64,000 bases of DNA from Pseudaestuariivita rosea (lineage in GTDB: Bacteria; Pseudomonadota; Alphaproteobacteria; Rhodobacterales; Rhodobacteraceae), in NCBI RefSeq assembly GCF_017592335.1, contig NZ_JACNMP010000006.1, positions 84,547 through 148,546 of the forward strand, given 5' to 3'. Below are positions 1 to 7,870 of the stretch, one piece after another. The notes below the pieces were generated by a model. The model was given only the letters and a program-made list of their open reading frames with translations, was not told the DNA's origin and made no database searches. The position numbers and the translations under genes were made by a program. Every line of letters begins with the position of its first letter. Position 1 is the first letter of the stretch.

Positions 1-60
1 CCCATAATGCACGGGGTGTTCAAACCGGTATTTGCTGGTGTGGCCGATGTTCAGCAGCAT
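1..60 (-). CDS. Transglutaminase family protein, N-terminal fragment (cut by window edge)
   Basis: Reading leftwards from the ATG at 60, twenty codons remain before the window ends. They start MLLNIGHTSKYRFEHPVHYG, which looks like the N-terminal beta domain that precedes bacterial transglutaminase-like cysteine peptidase domains (a typical start is a short hydrophobic strand, then H-T-x-Y-x-Y-x-x-P-V). The start lies 6 bases after the alpha-E gene stop on the same strand, so it is the third gene of that operon. The ATP-grasp / alpha-E / transglutaminase trio is a known conserved neighbourhood, and that supports the call despite the short length. The catalytic Cys-His-Asp lies outside the window. 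Confidence 0.6.
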   Translation of the reverse strand, partial: MLLNIGHTSKYRFEHPVHYG

Positions 61-66
61 GGGCGC

Positions 67-1002
67 TCACTCCGTAAATTTAAAGTCTGTTTCAATTTCT
101 GCCCCCAACCTGCCGGTTTCGGCCAAAAACTCGGTCAGGAATTCATGCAGACCCTCTTCGAATACCTCTTCGACGGTTTGTCGTGTCAGCCGTCTGTCCA
201 ACCGTTCGATGGTGTCATGACAGGCGTGCCAATCGCTGTATTCGGCATGAAGCATCCTAAGATTGCTCAGTATTTTTGTCACCGAATAGCGCAGACTGCG
301 CGGCATGCGTGGGTCGAAGATCAGAAAATCTGCGATACCCATCGGTGTCGCCTTGCCATGGTTCAGCCTGTTATAGGCGCGCACCCCGGACACCGACCGC
401 AGGATCGTTTCCCATTGCACGTTGTCCAAAGACGACCCGACCTGCATTACCGAAGGCAGCAGCACGTAATACTTCACATCCAGGATCCGGGCGGTGTTGT
501 CCGCGCGTTCCAGAAACGTGCCCAGGCGGCAAAAGTCGAACATATCATTCCGCAACATTGACCCATGCAAGGTGCCGCGGACAAGGGCAGAGTGCTGCCG
601 AATTTGTGCCAGGACATCCGGCAAATCCCGTTCGGGAACAGGACGGGCCAGTCGGTCTTTCAGGGACACATAGGCGTCATTGACGGCTTCCCAGACTTCC
701 CGCGTGATGGCCGTGCGCACGATACGTGCGTTCTGACGGGCTTGGGAAAAGGACGACATGACAGAGGATGGGTTACCCGGATCACGCAGCAGGAAATTGA
801 TGACACGTGATTGCTCGACTGCACCATGGTTCGCAGTATAGGCTTGGTCCGCAGCTGCCGTTTTCAGCACGCTGGCCCATTCTTCGCTTCCCGGACGCGT
901 CAGTGCGATCCGAAAACCCGTTTCAATCAATCGTGCCGTGTTTTCGCTACGCTCCAGAGAGCGAAACATCCAGAACAGGCCACCGGCGGTCTTGCCCAGC
1001 AT
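67..1002 (-). CDS. Alpha-E domain-containing protein (DUF403)
   Basis: The 311-residue protein matches the alpha-E family over its full length. It is an all-helical protein with the characteristic N-terminal stretch around residues 5-25 (GLFWMFRSLERSENTARLIE) and a second similar arginine/glutamate helix near residue 165 (FLERADNTARILD). The start codon overlaps the stop of the upstream ATP-grasp gene (TGATG), so translation is probably coupled. Alpha-E proteins are almost always encoded beside circularly permuted ATP-grasp proteins and transglutaminase-like proteases. They are thought to belong to a peptide-tagging or peptide-modifying system, but no reaction is established. No signal peptide or membrane segment is visible. 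Confidence 0.9.
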   Translation of the reverse strand: MLGKTAGGLFWMFRSLERSENTARLIETGFRIALTRPGSEEWASVLKTAAADQAYTANHGAVEQSRVINFLLRDPGNPSSVMSSFSQARQNARIVRTAITREVWEAVNDAYVSLKDRLARPVPERDLPDVLAQIRQHSALVRGTLHGSMLRNDMFDFCRLGTFLERADNTARILDVKYYVLLPSVMQVGSSLDNVQWETILRSVSGVRAYNRLNHGKATPMGIADFLIFDPRMPRSLRYSVTKILSNLRMLHAEYSDWHACHDTIERLDRRLTRQTVEEVFEEGLHEFLTEFLAETGRLGAEIETDFKFTE

Positions 1003-2432
1003 CAGTCGTCCTCCAGGACCCAGGTGTCTTTTGTGCCGCCACCCTGGCTTGAATTGACGACAAGGCTGCCCTTTTTCAAAGCAACACGGGTCAGACCCCC
1101 TGGGATCAGCTGCACGCCGTTCGGACTGAAAAGGGCAAAGGGGCGCAGATCAACGTGGCGCGGCGCCAGGCCGGCCTTGGTCAGAATAGGCACGGTCGAC
1201 AATGCCAGCGTTGGCTGCGCAATATAACCGCCCGGTTTGGCCTGCAGCTTGGCGCGGAACTGCTCGAGTTCTTTCCTGGACGCCGCAGGGCCGACAAGCA
1301 TACCGTAACCGCCTGAACCATGAACCTCTTTCACCACCAGTTCGGCCAGGTGATCCAACACATAGGCCAAAGACTCTGGCTCAGAACAGCGCCACGTCGG
1401 CACGTTCTTCAAGATAGCATTTTCGCCCGTGTAGAACTCAACGATATCAGGCATATAGCTGTAAATCGCCTTGTCGTCCGAAATGCCGGTGCCGGGCGCA
1501 TTTGCGATTGTGATCCGCCCGGCGCGATAGACGTCGAAAATGCCTGGCACGCCCAAAAGACTTCCAGGATTGAAATTCAGCGGATCAAGGAAATCGTCGT
1601 CCACACGGCGGTAAATGACATCGATGGGCTTGTATCCACGGGTGGTGCGCATGGCGATCCGGCCATCGCGGACCCTAAGGTCGCTGCCTTCGACCAGTTC
1701 GACGCCCATGTTATCTGCCAGAAACGCATGTTCAAAATAGGCCGAGTTGTGGATGCCGGGGGTCAGGATCGCCACTGTCGGCTCTGGGCTGGGATCGGGC
1801 GGCATACAGGCAGCAAGCGAGGCATGTAAGGCGGTCGGATAGCCGGCAACGGGCCGTACCTTGATACTGCTGAAAAGCTCGGGAAACATCTGCAGCATCG
1901 TTTCGCGGTTTTCCAGCATGTAAGAGACACCGGACGGCGTGCGGGCGTTATCCTCAAGCACGAAAAATTCACTTTCGCCCGTTCTGACCAGATCAGTTCC
2001 GACAATGTGGGTATAGATGCCACCGGGCGGCTCGACCCCCATCATCATGGGCAGGAAAGCCTCGTTCCGGGCGATCAATTCTTTGGGCACACGGCCTGCG
2101 CGCAAAATCTCTTGCCGATGATAGATATCGTATAAAAACGCGTTGATCGCACGAACACGCTGATCAATGCCCTTCGCCAGCAACGCCCATTCCTTACTGG
2201 ATATGATGCGCGGCACGATGTCAAAGGGGATCAGCCGTTCCTCGGCATCGGCCTGACCGTAGACGTTGAATGTGATGCCGGTGCGCCTGAAAAAGGCCTC
2301 GGCTTCTTTGGCTTCCTTTATCAGTCCTTTGGGGTCTTCGCTCTGAAACCAGCTTGCATATGCGTCATAAGGCGCGCGCGTCACATCATTTATGCCGCGC
2401 ATTTCATCGAAAAACTTCTGTCCGCTTGTCAT
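1002..2432 (-). CDS. Circularly permuted type 2 ATP-grasp protein
   Basis: The 476-residue protein belongs to the circularly permuted ATP-grasp family (formerly DUF404/DUF407). Visible family features are the N-terminal helical part, the segment IVGTDLVRTGESEFFVLEDN near residues 140-165, and the glycine-rich loop VKEVHGSGGYGMLVG near residue 370 that probably contacts ATP. ATP-grasp enzymes join a carboxylate to an amine, but the substrate of this family is unknown. The ATG at 2432 has a good ribosome binding site (GGGAG, 7 bases before). It is the first gene of an operon with the alpha-E and transglutaminase-like genes, and the promoter should lie in 2433-3070. Confidence 0.9.
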   Translation of the reverse strand: MTSGQKFFDEMRGINDVTRAPYDAYASWFQSEDPKGLIKEAKEAEAFFRRTGITFNVYGQADAEERLIPFDIVPRIISSKEWALLAKGIDQRVRAINAFLYDIYHRQEILRAGRVPKELIARNEAFLPMMMGVEPPGGIYTHIVGTDLVRTGESEFFVLEDNARTPSGVSYMLENRETMLQMFPELFSSIKVRPVAGYPTALHASLAACMPPDPSPEPTVAILTPGIHNSAYFEHAFLADNMGVELVEGSDLRVRDGRIAMRTTRGYKPIDVIYRRVDDDFLDPLNFNPGSLLGVPGIFDVYRAGRITIANAPGTGISDDKAIYSYMPDIVEFYTGENAILKNVPTWRCSEPESLAYVLDHLAELVVKEVHGSGGYGMLVGPAASRKELEQFRAKLQAKPGGYIAQPTLALSTVPILTKAGLAPRHVDLRPFALFSPNGVQLIPGGLTRVALKKGSLVVNSSQGGGTKDTWVLEDD

Positions 2433-3070
2433 ACCTACACTCCCAAAGCTCAGCCTAGACCCTGGCGCGGGCCAGATACAATAAGCAGTCCATCGCGTTG
2501 ATCATTGGTAATTTATACAATTAGAAAATGCCTATTTTTTAGGCAAATAAGTGCTGTGCGTATTTGCGAAACTGTGCGCATGTCATGAATCATAAACAGA
2601 AAAACCGAAATTCATCAGATTTGGTTGCGCCGCATGTCAGACAAATCCCAAGACAGTTATGGATTTTGCTGTTGAAGTAGAGTCAGGCAGCTGCCTCAAA
2701 ACAATAGAAGCACCGATGTGTTGTCATCTTGGGTTTTCGGAATCTTCAAGCGTCAAATATCTCAAATCTCTAGGCCGACATAATTCGAACGCCATTTATA
2801 AAAGATTACATCGCTGTTCTGCGCTTACGGCATAGTTCTTCGGGTCAATGGCAGTCTGATACTGCTTCAAAATTACAGTGATCTGTTCTTCGCCAAAACG
2901 GGTTTCCGTCATATCCCGGTTCAAACAACATGCTTACCTCAAATTGGAAACATCCAAGAAGGGCAGGCCAAAATCTGTTGTATGCTTGCCCAGCAGGCCA
3001 ATCCGATACCGGGCGTAAATCACGATAAAAACTAAAAATAGCGGCCTATGATGCCTTCCCGAATTTCGTC
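2433..3070. other. Long divergent intergenic region without a gene
   Basis: This AT-rich stretch of about 640 bases separates the ATP-grasp operon (minus strand) from the GbsR-type regulator (plus strand). No open frame in it has a ribosome binding site or family resemblance. One small hairpin is visible: TGCCTA (2529-2534) pairs with TAGGCA (2540-2545) around a loop of five T. It could lie in the leader of the ATP-grasp transcript. No RNA gene was recognised. Confidence 0.5.
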
Positions 3071-3116
3071 TTGACTTTCTGTCTGAGCAATCAGATATTT
3101 CTGTCATGACAGAAAT
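3071..3116 (+). promoter_or_regulatory. Promoter and palindromic operator overlapping the GbsR-type regulator start
   Basis: TTGACT at 3071-3076 and GATATT at 3094-3099 are spaced 17 bases and match sigma-70 -35 and -10 boxes (5/6 and 4/6). A perfect 20-bp palindrome, ATTTCTGTCATGACAGAAAT, spans 3097-3116. It covers the -10 box, the expected transcription start near 3106 and the ATG at 3106. An extra half-site TTTCTGT lies at 3076-3082, exactly 22 bp before the left arm. The same TTTCTGT-N4-ACAGAAA pattern recurs at 3687-3704. Inference: this is the regulator's own operator, the gene is autorepressed, and its mRNA may be leaderless. Confidence 0.65.
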
Positions 3117-3669
3117 AAATGACATATCTGAATCGCGTGTACGGGAACAGTTTGTTCTGTACTGGGGAAACATGGGCAGCCAGTGGGGGGTCAACCGGTC
3201 GGTTGCGCAGATCCATGCGTTGCTTTTCCTGTCGCTACAGCCAATGAATGCCGAACAGATTTCGGAACAGCTTGGGATCGCGCGATCAAATGTCTCGAAT
3301 TCGCTTAAGGAACTTGTCAGCTGGAAACTGATTCAACGTGTTCCGGTGGCAGGTGACCGGCGCGAACATTTCGCAGCCGAGACGGACGTCTGGGAAATCG
3401 CCATGCGGATTGCTCAGGGCCGCAAGGAACGTGAAATTGACCCCGCACGTATCGCCATCGCCGACTGTGTCGCGCAGGCCGAGGTGGAAGAAGGCATTAA
3501 CCCGGTCGTTCTGGAACGGCTGCGAGCGATGCAAGAGTTTCTTGAGACCACAGATAAATGGTATTCGCAAATGCTGGGTGTCCCCAAGAAACAACTGAAT
3601 ATGCTTATGAAAATGGGCGATAAGGTTTTTTCAGTTCTTCGGTTGACCAATCGAAAATCAGGGGAGTAA
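3106..3669 (+). CDS. GbsR/MarR family transcriptional regulator
   Basis: The 187-residue protein resembles GbsR-type regulators. The N-terminal segment VLYWGNMGSQWGVNRSVAQI (residues 16-35) is a family hallmark, followed by a winged helix-turn-helix (AEQISEQLGIARSNVSNSLK, near residues 50-70) and a C-terminal helical region. The hallmark segment fixes the start at 3106, because the next Met at 3172 would remove it. No Shine-Dalgarno sequence precedes this ATG, and the predicted transcription start falls on it, so leaderless translation is likely. It probably represses itself and the DUF4166/TIGR01777 pair through the shared palindrome. The effector molecule cannot be read from the sequence; some GbsR proteins sense choline, but no betaine genes are nearby. 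Confidence 0.85.
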   Translation: MTEINDISESRVREQFVLYWGNMGSQWGVNRSVAQIHALLFLSLQPMNAEQISEQLGIARSNVSNSLKELVSWKLIQRVPVAGDRREHFAAETDVWEIAMRIAQGRKEREIDPARIAIADCVAQAEVEEGINPVVLERLRAMQEFLETTDKWYSQMLGVPKKQLNMLMKMGDKVFSVLRLTNRKSGE

Positions 3670-3686
3670 GTTTTTTTGCCCAATAA

Positions 3687-3704
3687 TTTCTGTATAAACA
3701 GAAA
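3687..3704 (+). promoter_or_regulatory. Second TTTCTGT-N4-ACAGAAA operator, upstream of the DUF4166 gene
   Basis: TTTCTGT (3687-3693) and ACAGAAA (3698-3704) form a perfect inverted repeat with spacer ATAA. It has the same arms and spacing as the palindrome over the regulator start at 3097-3116. The bases TATAAA at 3693-3698 sit inside it and could be a -10 box, so a bound repressor would block the promoter of the DUF4166/TIGR01777 operon. Confidence 0.65.
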
Positions 3705-3732
3705 TAACTGATATTACCGAATGAGGTGACAG

Positions 3733-4374
3733 ATGAAACATTTTATAACAGAGATGCAGCCCGCAATAGACCACCGATTTCGCGATCTGTTGGGTGATCA
3801 AGCATGGTTTCTTTTGCCGCCGGCCATCCGCCGCAGGTTCGGCAAGCGCCTGAAGGGCGGCAGCAGCGTGACCTATCAGGGGCAGGTCGTGACCATGCGG
3901 ATGACAGCTGCGGGCTGGTGTTTCGCTCAGCTTGTTCGGCTGATTGGCAGCCCTTTGCCCTATGACCGCAGCAGCGCAGGGCAGGCTGCCGTCGTTGTGG
4001 TGACCGAAGATCAGCAAAGTGACGGTCAGTTCTGGGTACGGCAGTACGGCCGGGCGCAAGGCTTTCCCCAGGTCGTTCACAGCTCAAAACGATTTGATGG
4101 GCCAACAGGGCTTGAGGAATACATCGGTTATGGCGTCGGCATGGCGCTTCTTGTTGAGGCGACCGATGACGCGCTTTACTTCAAAAGTGCTGGCTATTTC
4201 ATACAGCTGCGCGGGCGTAAGTTCCGTCTGCCCAAATGGCTGACCCCCGGTGCGCTGGTGATCGGCCATCACGACATGGGCGACAGTAACTTTCTGTTTT
4301 CCCTGCATCTTTCTCATCCATTTTTTGGCGAAATGATTGCGCAAGACTGCGTGTTTCAGGACGCAAAGGAGTAA
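3733..4374 (+). CDS. DUF4166 domain-containing protein
   Basis: The 213-residue cytoplasmic protein has no signal peptide or membrane helix. It matches the DUF4166 pattern: an N-terminal FRDLLGDQAWFLLPPAIRRRF stretch (resembling the end of a domain found next to short-chain oxidoreductases), a beta-rich centre, and a C-terminal GALVIGHHDMGDSNFLFSLH segment. The function is unknown. A good ribosome binding site (GAGGTGACAG then ATG) supports the start. The next gene begins 4 bases after the stop, so the two are co-transcribed. The upstream operator suggests control by the GbsR-type regulator. Confidence 0.8.
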   Translation: MKHFITEMQPAIDHRFRDLLGDQAWFLLPPAIRRRFGKRLKGGSSVTYQGQVVTMRMTAAGWCFAQLVRLIGSPLPYDRSSAGQAAVVVVTEDQQSDGQFWVRQYGRAQGFPQVVHSSKRFDGPTGLEEYIGYGVGMALLVEATDDALYFKSAGYFIQLRGRKFRLPKWLTPGALVIGHHDMGDSNFLFSLHLSHPFFGEMIAQDCVFQDAKE

Positions 4375-4377
4375 ACC

Positions 4378-5874
4378 ATGAACGATCCCATCCTCTGGAG
4401 CCTTATTGCGATTCAGGTCGCCATGGGCGCCTTTGACACTTTGGTTCATCACGAAGGCACCGAACGTCTGGCCTGGCGACCGTCTCAGCGCCGCGAACTG
4501 CAATTGCATGGTGTGCGCAATTTCTTTTACGCGGTGATCTTTCTGACCTTTGCATGGATCGAACCGCACGGGGTCTGGACAATGATCCTGGCCGGTATCC
4601 TGATTGTCGAGGTTCTGATCACGCTTTGGGATTTCGTGGAAGAGGATCTGACCCGCAAACTTCCAGGGACCGAGCGGATCAATCACACTCTGCTGGCCCT
4701 GAATTATGGTGCGATACTGGCCCTGGCCGCGCCCATCCTGTGGACATGGTCACAGATGCCCACAGCCCTTCTTCCCGCGAACTATGGCTGGTGGAGCGTT
4801 TTTGCGACGTTATCCGCATTGGGTGTTGGTATCTTCAGCCTGCGCGATCTGCTGGCTGCCCAAAGAAGCGAACGACTGGATCGTGGCGATCCGGCCAGAC
4901 TGGTGGATGCGCTGCCGCCGCGGCAAAAGCTGCTGATCACCGGTGGCACTGGCTTTATCGGTAATCGTCTGGTCAAGGCGCTTGTGGCCGCAGGTCATGA
5001 TGTGACGGTGCTGACCCGGTTCTTGCGGAACGCCGATAGCCTGGCGCATCCGGTGCGGGTGATCACGACGCTTGACGCGATCCATGCGCAGGACCGTTTC
5101 GATGCCATCATCAACCTGGCTGGTGATCCGGTGGCCAACGGTCTTTGGACGCAGAAAAAGCGCGCCCGTATCATAGCATCCCGCGTTCAGATGACCCGCG
5201 CATTGGATGCCCTGATTGACCGATTGAACGTCAAGCCGCGCGTTGTGATATCAGGCTCGGCTGTTGGGTATTACGGTCTGCAGGGTGATCAGATCCTGGC
5301 CGAGGATGCCGACCCGAAGCCGGCGTTTGTGCACGATGTCTGCAAGGCCTGGGAAGAAAGCGCTGCGCCAATCGCACGGCACGGTGTTCGGTTGGTGGTC
5401 CTGCGCATCGGTCTGGTGCTGGGTGTGGAAGGCGGGATGTTGGCCCGGTTGCTGACACCTTTTGAGTTCGGCGGCGGGGGCGTCATGGGATCAGGCCAGC
5501 AATGGATGCCATGGATCGCCTATGACGATATGATCCGCGTGATCGCCTTTGCAATTGCGGATGATACGCTGGAAGGGCCGGTCAATGCCACGGCACCAAA
5601 CCCCGTTCGCAATGTCGATTTCACGGGGGCCTTGGCCAAGGCGCTGCATCGTCCCGCCTGGTTGCGCATACCGGCTTGGGCTATTGGTCTGTTGGGCGAT
5701 ATGGGGCGTGAAACGATGCTGGGCGGGCAGCGGGTTGTTCCCGCGAAACTGACGCAGCACGGGTTTGTTTTCGACCATGAGGAAATCGCACCGATGCTGG
5801 CCCGGATCACAGGGTCACGTACGGCGGGCGCTGATTTACGTCATCAAGCTTCGGTTAGGGTGTCGGACGCATAA
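4378..5874 (+). CDS. Membrane domain fused to TIGR01777-type NAD-dependent epimerase/reductase
   Basis: The 498-residue protein has two parts. Residues 1-165 hold about four hydrophobic segments (near 5-20, 50-80, 105-125 and 135-155) with conserved HHEGTERLAWR and ELQLHGVRNF motifs. From about residue 180 a Rossmann domain begins with ITGGTGFIGNRL, followed by NLAGDPV, the SGSAVGYYG segment (a Ser and Tyr in the catalytic neighbourhood) and the VLRIGLVLG strand. This is the extended short-chain dehydrogenase family TIGR01777 (SulA/YfcH-like), whose substrate is unknown. The fusion would anchor the oxidoreductase to the inner membrane. It is translated directly after the DUF4166 gene. Confidence 0.88.
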   Translation: MNDPILWSLIAIQVAMGAFDTLVHHEGTERLAWRPSQRRELQLHGVRNFFYAVIFLTFAWIEPHGVWTMILAGILIVEVLITLWDFVEEDLTRKLPGTERINHTLLALNYGAILALAAPILWTWSQMPTALLPANYGWWSVFATLSALGVGIFSLRDLLAAQRSERLDRGDPARLVDALPPRQKLLITGGTGFIGNRLVKALVAAGHDVTVLTRFLRNADSLAHPVRVITTLDAIHAQDRFDAIINLAGDPVANGLWTQKKRARIIASRVQMTRALDALIDRLNVKPRVVISGSAVGYYGLQGDQILAEDADPKPAFVHDVCKAWEESAAPIARHGVRLVVLRIGLVLGVEGGMLARLLTPFEFGGGGVMGSGQQWMPWIAYDDMIRVIAFAIADDTLEGPVNATAPNPVRNVDFTGALAKALHRPAWLRIPAWAIGLLGDMGRETMLGGQRVVPAKLTQHGFVFDHEEIAPMLARITGSRTAGADLRHQASVRVSDA

Positions 5875-5894
5875 AGCGAATGATCATCGTGCGG

Positions 5895-6671
5895 TCAGGT
5901 TTGACCGTCATAGGTCCAGCGGTACTTCGGTGGCGTTGGGCCTTTGTTGCGCCCGCCCTGTTCGGTCTGTTCCCACGCGTGGGCCAGGATGCCAACGGAA
6001 CGGGACAGCACAAACAAACCTCGGGCCAGCGGGGCAGGGAAGCCAAGCTCGGCGTGAATGACCGCCGTTGCACCATCGATGTTCATCGGAACCGGTTTTG
6101 AGGCAGTTTTGGCCAGATGCTGTTCGACAGCCAACGCGATCTGACGAAAGCGGCCGGTGACGACGCCTTTGTCCGCGGCGGCCTTGACCAAAGTCATCAG
6201 GGCCGGTGCGCGGGGGTCGACCGGGTGGAAGCGGTGACCAAAACCCGGCACATAGCGACCATGGTCGCGACGCCACTGATCAACTTGCTCGGGCGCGGCA
6301 TCTGGCCCACCGGCCGCGTCGATCTGATGATAAAGCTCAACAGCCTGTTCGCCCGCACCGCCATGCACATCGTCCAGCATATTGACGGCACTGGCCATCG
6401 CACCGTTCAGGGCCACCCCGCAGGTCACAGCCATGCGCGCAGTCGCGATCGAGGGCGCCTGCGGCCCGTGATCAACGGCCGCGACCAATGTCGCCTCAAG
6501 AAGTTTCGCGGCGCGGGGGTCGGGTCGTTCGCCGCGCAACATCAGCCAGATCATCTCGGCAAAGCTAATCTGACCGATCAGATCTTCGACAGGTTGGCCG
6601 CGCAGCGCGATGCGCCCGGGCTCCATATCGATGATCGCAGTGCGCCACCAGTCAGACACATCATTCGTCAT
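5895..6671 (-). CDS. Citryl-CoA lyase-like citrate synthase domain protein
   Basis: At 258 residues it is much shorter than citrate synthase (about 430) and fits the compact citryl-CoA lyase group. The three catalytic positions of the citrate synthase fold are present: His in DDVHGGAGEQ (about residue 103), His in PGFGHRFHPVDPRAP (about residue 147) and Asp in NIDGATAVIHAELGFP (about residue 201). It would cleave a CoA-activated hydroxy-tricarboxylate or related acid into acetyl-CoA (or an analogue) and an oxo-acid. Its ATG overlaps the stop of the CoA-transferase gene by 4 bases, and both follow the TTT transporter genes. That suggests a take-up, activate and cleave route. The true substrate (citrate, citramalate or another acid) is not determined. 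Confidence 0.85.
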   Translation of the reverse strand: MTNDVSDWWRTAIIDMEPGRIALRGQPVEDLIGQISFAEMIWLMLRGERPDPRAAKLLEATLVAAVDHGPQAPSIATARMAVTCGVALNGAMASAVNMLDDVHGGAGEQAVELYHQIDAAGGPDAAPEQVDQWRRDHGRYVPGFGHRFHPVDPRAPALMTLVKAAADKGVVTGRFRQIALAVEQHLAKTASKPVPMNIDGATAVIHAELGFPAPLARGLFVLSRSVGILAHAWEQTEQGGRNKGPTPPKYRWTYDGQT

Positions 6672-7870
6672 ACAGCGCCCCCTTGCCGCAAGGCCGCAAT
6701 TTCGGCGGCATCATAACCTGCGGCAGCCAGTATATCGTTAGTATCGCCACCAAGTGCGGGGGGCGGTCGGTCGACAGTGGGCGCGGCCCCGTCGATCTTG
6801 ACGGCCGTTCGCACCGTTTGCACAGGCCGATCCACGCCCGGCACCCCGTCAAACTGGCCGATCAGACCCCGGTCAGCGACCTGCGGATGGGCCAGCGCCT
6901 GGGGCACGTCCATCACCAGACCGGCGGGCACGCCGATGGCGTTCAACTCGCGGACCCATTGGGCGGCGGGGCGGGTTTGCAAAACCGTCTCAAGATCAGC
7001 CCGCAAGGCATGTCGATTGGCTTTGCGGTTTTCCCGGTTGCTATAGTCGGCCCGCTCCAGCAGGTCCGCGCGGCCCAGGTGATGGGCCAAAGCCTCCCAC
7101 TGTGTATCGCGGTTGGCCGCAATGTTCAGCAGACCGTCAGCGGCGCGAAACGTACCCGATGGGGCCGAGGTCATGTTTTCATTGCCCACACGTGTCGGCC
7201 TGACGCCAGCCACCAGCCAGTTCGAAACGGCCCAGCCCATCGTGGCCAGCACAGCCTCCATCATCGACACATCGATCAGACAGCCCCGCGGTTTTGCGTT
7301 TAAAGCCGACGTAATCGCCATGGCCGCAGTCAGCCCGCCAATCGTATCGGCCACAGGATAGCCGACCCGCAAGGGGTCACCCTCGGGCGTTCCGGTCAGC
7401 GCCATGACACCCGCCACACCCTGCACGATCTGGTCATAGGCAGGCCGGTCGCGCCACGGGCCATCCTGACCAAAGCCCGATATCGCGGCGTAGATCAGCG
7501 ATGGATTGTCAGCGCGCAGCACATCCGGCCCAACGCCCAGGCGGTCCATCACGCCGGGGCGGAAATTTTCGACCAGAACATCCGCGTCGCGCACAAGACG
7601 GCGCAACACAGCCTTGCCGTCATCATGTTTCAGATTCACGGTGATCGACCGTTTCCCTGCGTTCTGCGCCAGGAATGACGCCCCCATATTGGCTGCATTC
7701 AGGGCCGGGTCCGCCCCAAGCTGCCGGGCCAGATCACCGCGCCCGGGCGCCTCGACCTTGATGACATCGGCCCCCAGATGCGCAAGCTGATGACAACAAA
7801 ACGGCCCCGCCAGTACGTTTGTCAGGTCAAGGACACGTATACCAGACAGAGGTTTTATGGCATTGGTCAA
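6668..7870 (-). CDS. CaiB/BaiF family (class III) CoA-transferase
   Basis: The 400-residue protein starts with the family hallmark GIRVLDLTNVLAGPFCCHQL. It keeps the NLKHDDGKAVLRRLVRDADV region and the VENFRPGVMDRLGVG motif. The catalytic Asp is probably in the GGLTAAMAITSALNAKPRGC to LIDVSMMEAV stretch (about residues 170-200). It should move CoA from a donor such as succinyl-CoA or acetyl-CoA onto the imported acid. The start codon is TTG at 7870, embedded in the stop of the transporter gene (ATTGA), so translation is coupled. The gene lies between tctA and the citryl-CoA lyase-like gene in one operon. Confidence 0.9.
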   Translation of the reverse strand: MTNAIKPLSGIRVLDLTNVLAGPFCCHQLAHLGADVIKVEAPGRGDLARQLGADPALNAANMGASFLAQNAGKRSITVNLKHDDGKAVLRRLVRDADVLVENFRPGVMDRLGVGPDVLRADNPSLIYAAISGFGQDGPWRDRPAYDQIVQGVAGVMALTGTPEGDPLRVGYPVADTIGGLTAAMAITSALNAKPRGCLIDVSMMEAVLATMGWAVSNWLVAGVRPTRVGNENMTSAPSGTFRAADGLLNIAANRDTQWEALAHHLGRADLLERADYSNRENRKANRHALRADLETVLQTRPAAQWVRELNAIGVPAGLVMDVPQALAHPQVADRGLIGQFDGVPGVDRPVQTVRTAVKIDGAAPTVDRPPPALGGDTNDILAAAGYDAAEIAALRQGGAV

